Origin: an uncultured Selenomonadaceae bacterium
GTDB taxonomy: Bacteria > Bacillota > Negativicutes > Selenomonadales > Selenomonadaceae
Assembly: GCA_937902665.1 (NCBI GenBank)
Contig: CALELM010000059.1
Coordinates: 1-28,929, forward strand
Reading direction: 5' to 3'
DNA: 28,929 nt
Under the pieces are notes generated by a model. It searched no databases, was not told where the DNA came from, and worked only from the letters and a program-made list of their open reading frames with translations. Position numbers and translations under genes: made by a program. This document shows, piece by piece, positions 16,858-24,359 of this stretch (within the stretch, counting starts at the first letter, position 1; the number at the start of each line of letters is the position of its first letter).

Positions 16858-17396
16858 AAGGCAGAAAGGGTTGCTTGTCCAGATAGTTATGTTGCCATAG
16901 CTGCAGAAGCGACAGGGACAAATCCTGAGAAGGACGAATGGATAGAAATTTGCCTCTTGAAGGTCTTGCATGGACGTATTGTTGGAGATTGTCAGGCTTT
17001 GTTGAAACCAAAGCAAGGCGTGTCCGATGATGCTGCTGTGATGACAGGAATCACGAATGAAATGCTGGAAAAAAACGGCAGACAGATTTCTGATATATTG
17101 CTCCAAATTCGAGTATTGCTTGGAGAGAGTGCTTTGATTGGACATCATGTAACCCTTGCCGTTGCTTTTTTAAATCGTGCATTACAGGAAATGGATCAAA
17201 AACCGATAGAGAATTCTTGTTTTGATACCTTGGAAATGTACGAGGTTTTGCATAAACTGCAAGAAGGTGGCAAAAATTTAGAAAATGTTTTATAAAATGA
17301 TGTTGGAATAAATAAGCGGCTATGCCATCGTGCGAGAAATGACTGTTATGCATGCAGGCACTCTATGAGGAACTTAGGAAATGCTTGCAACAATAG
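16858..17396 (+). pseudogene. Fossil DEDDh (DnaQ-like) exonuclease domain of a former Cas2-DEDDh fusion
   Basis: Reading on in the cas2 frame after the TGA gives SYVAIAAEATGTNPEKDEWI, which lines up with the ExoI region of DnaQ-type nucleases (YVAIDLETTG...), then TGITNEML, LIGHHVTLAVAFLNRAL (ExoII region) and, after a TAA at 17293-17295 in the same frame, NDVGINKRLCHRARNDC (ExoIII-like HRARND). A one-base deletion near 17350-17354 then shifts the frame, and the last part ALYEELRKCLQQ ends at TAG 17394-17396. Lesions are therefore two nonsense codons and one frameshift. ExoI DxE has become AxE, and the Asp expected in ExoII is Ala. An internal ORF from 16957 could make a 112-residue fragment, but it lacks ExoI. 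Such domains trim prespacers in intact fusions. Confidence 0.8.
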
Positions 17397-17478
17397 ATGT
17401 GACTGATTGTGGAAGCAAAGTGAATAAAAAAGGGATTTTGCATCTGGGAGAATGGCGTTATTATTGGGATCTTTTACT
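17397..17478 (+). promoter_or_regulatory. CRISPR leader
   Basis: This is the AT-rich stretch of about 80 bp between the end of the exonuclease fossil and the first repeat. Its place next to cas1-cas2 and the repeat direction make this the leader end, where new spacers enter. The array promoter should lie here or in the fossil just upstream; I see no clear -35/-10 pair. Confidence 0.6.
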
Positions 17479-20400
17479 GTGCGCCCCGCATACGCGGGGG
17501 TGATCCCCTTGGCAAATGTCAACAACAGATTGCGGGAACGTGCGCCCCGCATACGCGGGGGTGATCCCGATATTGGTATCTGCATAGTTCAAGCTTTGCA
17601 GTGCGCCCCGCATACGCGGGGGTGATCCCAGGCACTTTCCCGTCCAGTTTTGATTTCAGTGGTGCGCCCCGCATACGCGGGGGTGATCCCGAGGCGGGCG
17701 GCTATATGATCGGCGCAATTCAGTGCGCCCCGCATACGCGGGGGTGATCCTACTATCGATATGCTACTTCAGAAAGGAGGATTGTGCGCCCCGCATACGC
17801 GGGGGTGATCCCAAAAAAGCAAGGGGAGCCAGTTTTTCTGATGCGTGCGCCCCGCATACGCGGGGGTGATCCCAAGATTTGAAAGTGCTGTGCCTACCGC
17901 TGTCTGTGCGCCCCGCATACGCGGGGGTGATCCCAGCGGAGGTGAGCTGACATGTCACTACTCAGCGTGCGCCCCGCATACGCGGGGGTGATCCCCCGCG
18001 TGTGGGATTTGACCTGCAATGCATACGGTGCGCCCCGCATACGCGGGGGTGATCCCATACCTAATTTGCATAATCGTATGGTTCAAGGGTGCGCCCCGCA
18101 TACGCGGGGGTGATCCCCTCATAAGGTAATACCTTGTAGAGGTCTTTGCGTGCGCCCCGCATACGCGGGGGTGATCCCCATCATGCGCTATGCCATGCGA
18201 ACCCGCGTGTGTGCGCCCCGCATACGCGGGGGTGATCCCAGTGGGTTCTACCACGGAGACCAAATGCTTGTGTGCGCCCCGCATACGCGGGGGTGATCCC
18301 ATGCGCTTCCAAATATTACCTTTCATTCTTCCGTGCGCCCCGCATACGCGGGGGTGATCCCTTCCACTTCTTTGTTGCTGTTAAGCTGGAAGAGTGCGCC
18401 CCGCATACGCGGGGGTGATCCCAGTAAGGACATTGGTAGTCCCCTCAATGCGTTGTGCGCCCCGCATACGCGGGGGTGATCCCCAAAATTATCATGCGAA
18501 AATAAAAAAGGCTCAGTGCGCCCCGCATACGCGGGGGTGATCCCGACTTGATGTATTTGTCTATGAAATAGCACCGGTGCGCCCCGCATACGCGGGGGTG
18601 ATCCCAAGAGGAAATACAAGGCTTCGCCAAAGCCGTGGTGCGCCCCGCATACGCGGGGGTGATCCCAAATCCAAGACTAAACTTGGATGACGTTAGGAGT
18701 GCGCCCCGCATACGCGGGGGTGATCCCGGGCGACCAGTGAAGATTGCCGCCAAGTCATCGTGCGCCCCGCATACGCGGGGGTGATCCCATCTTATCCATT
18801 TTCTTTTTCCTCCCTTAATTGTGCGCCCCGCATACGCGGGGGTGATCCCGTGGAGAGCAATCTTCTCCCCGCTTGCAGGATGTGCGCCCCGCATACGCGG
18901 GGGTGATCCCCACTAAACTTAAATTTTGTATTTGACAGCTACGTGCGCCCCGCATACGCGGGGGTGATCCCATTCACGCCCATCAAACGACTGGATAAAT
19001 ACAGTGCGCCCCGCATACGCGGGGGTGATCCCCTTTGCCCGCTCCCTCTGCAGGAAGTTCATCCGTGCGCCCCGCATACGCGGGGGTGATCCCTCCGCTC
19101 TAGCATAGTTAGTGCCGTAGCTATGGTGCGCCCCGCATACGCGGGGGTGATCCCATGAAGGACATCTTTGGGAGGCTCTATGTGACGTGCGCCCCGCATA
19201 CGCGGGGGTGATCCCTGCAAACTGCGGATAGAGGTGGAGATCGACGAGTGCGCCCCGCATACGCGGGGGTGATCCCGCCATCCGGCGTATTCGGCACTTC
19301 TCTCGCAAGTGCGCCCCGCATACGCGGGGGTGATCCCATATCTCTGACTACGTTCATGTGGGCTCATCAGTGCGCCCCGCATACGCGGGGGTGATCCCAG
19401 CTTCGTAGATTTCAGCGATTGTAGGAAAGAGTGCGCCCCGCATACGCGGGGGTGATCCCCTGAACCTCAACAACCAACGTTAGTGAAAGGGGTGCGCCCC
19501 GCATACGCGGGGGTGATCCCGACAATGATGTTGTCTGTGATTTCCGTGTTGGGTGCGCCCCGCATACGCGGGGGTGATCCCGTGGAGAGCAATCTTCTCC
19601 CCGCTTGCAGGATGTGCGCCCCGCATACGCGGGGGTGATCCCTACACCATTCTCAACCCTCAAGCTTCCCCTTCGTGCGCCCCGCATACGCGGGGGTGAT
19701 CCCAGAACCAAAAGAATTGATAGATAGAGAAACAGGTGCGCCCCGCATACGCGGGGGTGATCCCATCATAGCCACTACAACAGAGGAGGTAGAAAAGTGC
19801 GCCCCGCATACGCGGGGGTGATCCCCCAAAATTCCATGATGTTGTTCTTGAAACACCGTGCGCCCCGCATACGCGGGGGTGATCCCAAATCATACAAGAA
19901 ATTTAGTTGTGGTTGACGGGTGCGCCCCGCATACGCGGGGGTGATCCCCTGCCACACAAGCCCCACACCCCTACCATCGAGTGCGCCCCGCATACGCGGG
20001 GGTGATCCCGAAAAACAAGGAAACGGGGGTTGCAAGAATGGGTGCGCCCCGCATACGCGGGGGTGATCCCAAAGCAAGCGTGATGCATTGGCAGAGGGGA
20101 AGGTGCGCCCCGCATACGCGGGGGTGATCCCTGTTGGCTGACGGTTAATCACATTAAGATGGGGTGCGCCCCGCATACGCGGGGGTGATCCCCAACCACA
20201 ACGACACCAAAAACCGCCCCAAAAGTGCGCCCCGCATACGCGGGGGTGATCCCTAGCTACCGAGATTCTTTCTTTAGCTGAGTCAGTGCGCCCCGCATAC
20301 GCGGGGGTGATCCCGGATTAGAAATCTTTCCGACAAACGGTGCGACGTGCGCCCCGCATACGCGGGGGTGATCCCCCATGCGTCCAGCATTACTGCCGGG

Positions 20401-21900
20401 ATGATGGGTGCGCCCCGCATACGCGGGGGTGATCCCAATGTCGGTACCAAACGTCATCGTCACACCACGTGCGCCCCGCATACGCGGGGGTGATCCCGGT
20501 TTCCCGAACAGGATTTTCCCTCGTGGCAGGTGCGCCCCGCATACGCGGGGGTGATCCCGTCAAGGGTATTGTTAAATATATTTCCCTTGAGTGCGCCCCG
20601 CATACGCGGGGGTGATCCCCGCTTGCAGTATGCGAGCTTAGCGCACAAGGCGTGCGCCCCGCATACGCGGGGGTGATCCCTTCCTTGTGCCGTTGCTGTT
20701 CAATCCCGTGAAGTGCGCCCCGCATACGCGGGGGTGATCCCTTCCCGTACCGCTACTGCGTGCGGAGGGTAAGGTGCGCCCCGCATACGCGGGGGTGATC
20801 CCAAAGGGACGAAGGAAACACAGAAGCAAGAGGAGTGCGCCCCGCATACGCGGGGGTGATCCCTGCGATGTATTGCCCTGCTGGTCGTTGTCCACGTGCG
20901 CCCCGCATACGCGGGGGTGATCCCCATATTATCATCTATGACATTGCCGGGGCATAGTGCGCCCCGCATACGCGGGGGTGATCCCCCAATAAGGCATGAT
21001 TCTAGCGAGCTATCCCAGTGCGCCCCGCATACGCGGGGGTGATCCCGGTGGTTTATCCCGAGTCCGCTCCACAGGATTGTGCGCCCCGCATACGCGGGGG
21101 TGATCCCTATGAGAGTAAACAAGCATTTGAGGTAGCACTGTGCGCCCCGCATACGCGGGGGTGATCCCATTTTCACCGCTTTCAACATCTATAATTAGAG
21201 GTGCGCCCCGCATACGCGGGGGTGATCCCGAAGCATGCCATCTTTGCGGGTGGCACGTTTCGTGCGCCCCGCATACGCGGGGGTGATCCCATCAAGCGTT
21301 GCATCTGCCTTCATCCCTGCATGTGCGCCCCGCATACGCGGGGGTGATCCCCGCTCTGTTGTACTGGCATCGCTCCGAGATTCGTGCGCCCCGCATACGC
21401 GGGGGTGATCCCTTACCTTCGGCATTACTTCACCTCCTCTGACTGTGCGCCCCGCATACGCGGGGGTGATCCCGGGAAAATGTCACTTAGGAGGAAGCAG
21501 TGGAAGTGCGCCCCGCATACGCGGGGGTGATCCCGACAATGATATCGAAGGCATTATTGACGCACTGTGCGCCCCGCATACGCGGGGGTGATCCCCGCCC
21601 CATTTTTTAAAATGCTTCTGAAAGTCGGTGCGCCCCGCATACGCGGGGGTGATCCCGGCAGAAAGCACGATACAAAGCCTCAATTTTGGTGCGCCCCGCA
21701 TACGCGGGGGTGATCCCTTGGCTAAGCGACAAAGAGCCTGCATATATTGGTGCGCCCCGCATACGCGGGGGTGATCCCGCTTGTCGCTGTATCTGTACTT
21801 GTGGCGGTGTGTGCGCCCCGCATACGCGGGGGTGATCCCATTTCTTATTGATTTTTGCCTGTTGCATGGAAGTGCGCCCCGCATACGCGGGGGTGATCCC
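17479..21900 (+). CRISPR. Type I-E CRISPR array, 73 repeats and 72 spacers
   Basis: The 29-bp repeat starts GTGCGCCCCGC and ends GGGGGTGATCCC, with a GC-rich hairpin (CCCCGC / GCGGGG) typical of I-E repeats bound by Cas6e. The period is 61 bp (29 + 32) throughout, except for one 33-nt spacer at 19887-19919. All repeats I compared are identical except repeat 5 (17723-17751), whose last base is T rather than C. Spacers 23 (18850-18881) and 35 (19582-19613) are identical; I noticed no other duplicate by eye. The leader end is on the left, next to cas2. There is no decay of repeats at the far end, which is unusual for the old end of an array; instead the array runs into phage-like DNA at 21901. 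Confidence 0.99.
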
Positions 21901-22391
21901 TCCGTCAGCAATCTGGGCAGACCGGCATGTGGACGAACATAACGGATGAAGACATAGAAAATGCAGACGACGAAGTAATGAACCCCGATGAAGGCATAGG
22001 CGGCATGCCGATGGGCATGGGCGGTGATGAGTCATCAGAGCCGCCACAAACGAGAGATTATGACCCAACACAACCTCGTAATTCCGATGGGACATTCGGT
22101 AGTAATGGTGGTGCAAAGCGTAAAAATAAGTATTACCGAGCCAAAAAGCGTGGTACAATAAAGCTATCGAAGAAGGAATACGCCCATGTAGTCAGCGAAA
22201 TAAATACAAATTTACCAAAGGCTCAAAGGGGTAAAGAATATGGCACGCTGAATGTCGGAAATTATCAGTACTTCTTCAAAATTAACGAGTTTAGTGATTA
22301 CGATTTTATTGGTAAAAAAAAGAATTCGTTAGGGAGATGTGCAACATGGAGATTCGAAAACCGGAAACAGAAACGGAAGAACGGCTCATAG
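21901..22391 (+). pseudogene. Phage portal protein, C-terminal fragment A with variable tail
   Basis: The frame is open from the repeat border. Residues RQQSGQTGMWTNITDEDIEN followed by ADDEVMNPDEG match the C-terminus of SPP1 gp6/DUF1073-type portal proteins and are closely repeated in fragment B. A Gly/Met-rich linker and the motif PRNSDGTFGSNGG follow, then a small domain of about 65 residues (IKLSKKEYAHVVSEINTN to FSDYDFIGKK). Such linkers often carry exchangeable C-terminal domains in phage head proteins; a toxin-like role for the tail is my inference. At 22314-22321 a run of eight A may hide a frameshift: with seven A the protein would end KKRIR at TAG 22330-22332, just before the ribosome site of the next gene, whereas as written it runs on to 22391 over that gene. 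The N-terminal portal part is absent. Confidence 0.6.
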
Positions 22392-22570
22392 AGATATTGC
22401 AGGACAAATTTATGGATGACCCGCAATATATCAATGGTGTTACATGCCTTTTGGAAACAGATGATGAGCGTCAGGACATGATTGATGAAATCGAGGATGG
22501 GAATGTCGCAACATCAGACGATGCTATCCTATTTGCTTTGCAGATTGATGAGGAAAGAGACCATGGATAA
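22346..22570 (+). CDS. Small acidic protein, candidate immunity partner of portal tail A
   Basis: The 74-residue acidic protein starts MEIRKPETETEERLIEILQD and ends DEERDHG. The start was set at ATG 22346, 9 nt after AGGGAG; ATG 22337 touches that ribosome site. Its position directly after a variable tail domain, its size and its acidity resemble immunity genes of polymorphic toxin cassettes, but I do not recognise the family. It overlaps the read-through end of fragment A and the next small ORF. Confidence 0.55.
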   Translation: MEIRKPETETEERLIEILQDKFMDDPQYINGVTCLLETDDERQDMIDEIEDGNVATSDDAILFALQIDEERDHG

Positions 22571-22698
22571 AAAGGAAGCCCAGGAAATAAGAGAACAGGC
22601 ACGACATAGGGATATATACTTTCTACAATCCCAATGACAAAAAGGCATATTATGACGTCATGAAGAGAAAGGATTTAGAAAATGGCAGCTCAGAGTAA
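22563..22698 (+). pseudogene. Small phage-like ORF with a frameshift
   Basis: ATG 22563 overlaps the end of the previous gene and codes for MDKKEAQEIREQARHR before running to a stop at 22635-22637. A second frame, joining near 22609, continues GIYTFYNPNDKKAYYDVM and ends ENGSSE at TAA 22696-22698. The two parts read as one 45-residue protein broken by an indel around 22605-22612. The function is unknown. Its 3' end overlaps the next gene, as is common in compact phage cassettes. Confidence 0.4.
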
Positions 22699-22879
22699 AT
22701 TCAAATGTGGATGCTGCGAGCAATACACCATTGAAGAAGGGACAATGGAATCCTGCTCAGTATGTGGGTGGATGCAAGACCCTTATCAGGAGGAGTTCCC
22801 TGATAATCCTGGTGGAGCTAATCTCATGTCACTTAATGAAGCCCGACATGCGTATGAAGAAGGAAAACCAATTCAATAA
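22682..22879 (+). CDS. Cysteine-rich CPCC-family small protein, possible immunity protein
   Basis: This 65-residue protein has Cys9, Cys11, Cys12, Cys25 and Cys28 (CGCC and CSVCGW), then QDPYQEEFPDNPGGANLMSL and NEARHAYEEG. This pattern (Cys knuckle, W-x-DP, NPGGAN, SLNEAR) matches the Cys-rich CPCC family, which often occurs beside polymorphic toxin genes as an immunity type. It probably binds zinc. Here it lies in the phage cassette behind portal tail A. A hairpin follows 14 bp after the stop. Confidence 0.65.
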   Translation: MAAQSKFKCGCCEQYTIEEGTMESCSVCGWMQDPYQEEFPDNPGGANLMSLNEARHAYEEGKPIQ

Positions 22880-22893
22880 ACAAGAAATTCTTT

Positions 22894-22918
22894 AAGCACC
22901 CAGCTATGGGTGCTTTTC
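22894..22918 (+). terminator. Hairpin closing the first tail cassette
   Basis: A 9-bp stem (AAGCACCCA / TGGGTGCTT) with a 4-nt loop is followed by TTCTC. Almost the same hairpin, followed by the same bases (TTTTCTYATGCCC), occurs at 23810-23835. The two copies bracket the second cassette and could be the site of its insertion by homologous exchange. Confidence 0.65.
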
Positions 22919-22921
22919 TCA

Positions 22922-23588
22922 TGCCCCAAAATAGACGAAATGGCTGATCTCGCCAGCAAAAACACCGACTCAGTAACCAAAGCATTTCAAGCAGGTCTGA
23001 TAAGCCAGAAGGTAGCACTCAAAGAGCTCCGCCAGCAGTCAGAAATGACGGGTATGTGGTCGAATATCACAGATGAGGACATCGAAAATGCTGATGATGA
23101 GGTCATGAACCCCGATGAAGGCATGGGCGGTGACATGTTCGGAAATTCCGAACAACAGGAGACAAAAGACAGCCGCCCTTTTGAGTTAACCGGGGATGAA
23201 TGGAATGAAACCGACCATCCTCGGGATGAGACCGGCAAATTTGCATCACATAATGGGGGGGGAAAGTCAGGAAGAATCTTTACTGTCAAGCAAAAAACAT
23301 GATATAATTAGCTTAAGAAAAGGTATAAATTTCAGACTCGATTTGTTTGGCGTTCGATATGATACCTATAATGTAAAAGGGATTAAGAGTTCTATCCGTA
23401 AGAATGAAAAACAAATCCAAGAGCATACGGATAAAATAGCTAATCCTGCATCTTATGTAAAAGATTGGCAACAGAAAAATGCACATTATCAAAAAGGTCT
23501 TATCGAGCACTGGAAAAAAGAGATAGCTAATTTCAGAAATCAAATAAAAAGGGCAAAGGATGAGCTTTACAGGAGGGAGCGGAAATGA
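22922..23588 (+). pseudogene. Phage portal protein, C-terminal fragment B with different tail (orphan module, frameshifted)
   Basis: No credible start codon with a ribosome site is seen. The frame reads IDEMADLASKNTDSVTKAF, then AGLISQKVALKELRQQSEMT and ITDEDIENADDEVMNPDEG, so it repeats about 35 residues shared with fragment A and includes portal sequence further upstream. The linker HPRDETGKFASHNGGG follows. At a run of eight G (23255-23262) the frame shifts: as written it stops at 23302, but the overlapping frame continues GGESQEESLLSSKKHD into a Lys-rich coiled domain ending ELYRRERK at TGA 23588. That stop overlaps the ATG of the next gene, which argues that the longer frame is the true one. 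It resembles displaced orphan C-terminal modules of polymorphic toxins. Confidence 0.6.
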
Positions 23589-23791
23589 AGCTGGCAAAAG
23601 GCGTAACGCCTGAGATGTTAGCAGGCGTTATAGAGCAGACACTTGAAGATATGGAAAAGGAGCGGAAAGAGGCTCATGATGCTTATGAGGCTGATAAAAG
23701 TGATGCTTTCCATATGTACATGGATACGATGTTCGGATTAGCAAGCGAAATGTTCCGCTCGCGTCTTTCTACTTTGTGCGAAGAAGAATAA
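23585..23791 (+). CDS. Small acidic helical protein, candidate immunity partner of portal tail B
   Basis: This 68-residue protein starts MKLAKGVTPEMLAGVIEQTL and ends LSTLCEEE. It is acidic and wholly helical in look. Its ATG overlaps the stop of tail B (ATGA), and AGGAGG (23571-23576) lies 8 nt upstream, so the two are translationally coupled. No family was recognised; the role is inferred from position only. A hairpin follows. Confidence 0.6.
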   Translation: MKLAKGVTPEMLAGVIEQTLEDMEKERKEAHDAYEADKSDAFHMYMDTMFGLASEMFRSRLSTLCEEE

Positions 23792-23809
23792 TTAAACACG
23801 AAAATCACT

Positions 23810-23834
23810 AAGCACCCGCATGGGTGCTTTTCTT
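23810..23834 (+). terminator. Hairpin closing the second tail cassette
   Basis: An 8-bp stem (AAGCACCC at 23810-23817, GGGTGCTT at 23822-23829) with a 4-nt loop is followed by TTCTTATGCCC. It is a near copy of the hairpin at 22894-22918. Confidence 0.65.
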
Positions 23835-23858
23835 ATGCCCAAAAAGGAGGCATTCACC

Positions 23859-23993
23859 GTGAATCAGAACCAGCTCTGGCAACCAGAAAGAAGAATAGAG
23901 CAGGCGTTTGCCAGAGCAATGCGGCGGCTGGCAAGACACCTGGCACGGCTTGTGCGTGGGATTTACCGCCCAGCACGAATAATTCAGGTGCTA
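23859..23993 (+). pseudogene. Phage minor head protein (SPP1 gp7-like), N-terminal fragment cut by a CRISPR repeat
   Basis: The GTG start at 23859 lies 8 nt after GGAGG and gives MNQNQLWQPERRIEQAFARA, then a basic helical stretch ending ARIIQVL, where the orphan CRISPR repeat begins. It stands in the place of the minor head/morphogenesis gene that follows the portal gene in SPP1-like phages. The reading frame continues through the repeat by chance to 24116, but that part is not phage protein. Identification rests on position and general character, so it is moderate. Confidence 0.45.
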
Positions 23994-24022
23994 GTGCGCC
24001 CCGCATACGCGGGGGTGATCCC
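23994..24022 (+). CRISPR. Orphan CRISPR repeat, identical to the array repeat
   Basis: All 29 bases match the array consensus, in the same direction, 2,093 bp after repeat 73. The 32 nt before it (23962-23993) and after it (24023-24054) would be the neighbouring spacers. It is either the last repeat of the original array or a part left after rearrangement. Confidence 0.97.
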
Positions 24023-24115
24023 GTCCCTTGTCGCAGGCGGAAAGAGATTCAATTATCAAGGATTTTGCATCCTATGTACCCAAAGAAAAAATAGCGAATG
24101 TAATGGACGAATATA
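24023..24115 (+). pseudogene. Coding-like fragment after the orphan repeat
   Basis: From 24025 one frame reads PLSQAERDSIIKDFASYVPK and then EKIANVMDEYNEL before entering a palindromic repeat. The composition looks like a real protein (amphipathic helices, no stop), possibly phage. The frame differs from the head-protein fragment before the repeat. I do not recognise the family. If phage, the terminal spacer too would run into phage DNA; if host, it is the remains of a gene at the old end of the array. Confidence 0.35.
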
Positions 24116-24190
24116 ACGAGCTAAAGATGTCCCCTTCTTCACCCACTTACAGCAAGCTGTTGAAGAAGGGGACATCTTAGCTTCGTTATA
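24112..24190. repeat. 79-bp palindromic element containing 41-nt element, copy 2 (inverted)
   Basis: Thirty-nt arms (TATAACGAGCTAAAG... and ...CTTAGCTTCGTTATA) pair almost perfectly around a 19-nt centre with AGCAAGCTGT. The right part (24145-24185) is the reverse complement of the 41-nt element at 1689 and 28859. Size and structure resemble a MITE or a REP-like unit; no transposase is near. It would fold strongly as RNA and may stop transcription coming from the array. From 24191 to 24304 I see no gene. Confidence 0.75.
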
Positions 24191-24304
24191 GATACTATAA
24201 CAAAATGAGGCGAATGAAGAGGGCCGCATAAGCTGTGCAAGTACACTGATTTATGGGGAAAGGGGGCTTGTATGCATTTTTAGATTTATCATTCATTTAG
24301 CAAC

Positions 24305-24358
24305 AGAAAAGACGCTGTGGAAAAAATGAACAATCATTTTTTCCACAGCGTCTTTTCT
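24305..24358. terminator. Perfect 25-bp hairpin terminator
   Basis: A 25-bp perfect inverted repeat (24305-24329 with 24334-24358) has the 4-nt loop ACAA. The stem is AGAAAAGACGCTGTGG plus an A-rich end. It begins right at the stop codon of the minus-strand gene and gives a T-rich end in that direction (CTTTTCTGTTGCT); it would also stop transcription from the array side. Confidence 0.85.
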
Positions 24359-24359
24359 C

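Larger units (their letters stand above)
21901..23993 (+). other. 2,093-bp phage-like segment occupying one spacer position
   Basis: This block lies exactly between CRISPR repeat 73 (ends 21900) and a further perfect repeat (starts 23994). Its first base directly continues a phage portal reading frame (RQQSGQTGMW...), and its last bases lie in the coding sequence of a minor head protein gene. Gene order inside (portal 3' end, small genes, second portal 3' end, small gene, head protein 5' end) is that of a phage head module, in one direction. There is no integrase, transposase, inverted terminal repeat or target duplication. Origin by recombination with a phage through spacers, by abnormal long-fragment capture, or by a false assembly join are all open. 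Confidence 0.8.

Noticed and set aside
16957..17295. A separate 112-residue gene after cas2
   Set aside because: It is in frame with cas2, lacks the ExoI part and a ribosome site, and is better read as the middle of the broken DEDDh domain.
17508..21871. A spacer matching the phage-like segment or another gene in this window
   Set aside because: I compared spacers with the segment by eye and saw no match beyond the border pieces themselves; a proper search is needed, so no claim is made.
17346..22158. Many minus-strand ORFs across the array with recurring ITPAYAGRT, GSPPRMRGA and DHPRVCGAH
   Set aside because: These are the three reverse-frame translations of the CRISPR repeat with spacers between; they are a frequent false protein call and have no start signals.
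21901..24022. Insertion sequence or integrated prophage in the array
   Set aside because: No transposase, integrase, terminal inverted repeats or target duplication are seen, and both borders fall exactly on CRISPR repeat edges.
23820..24116. 98-residue ORF running through the orphan CRISPR repeat
   Set aside because: Only the first part (from GTG 23859 to 23993) looks like a phage protein. The middle is the translated repeat and the last part is out of frame with the protein-like reading after it.
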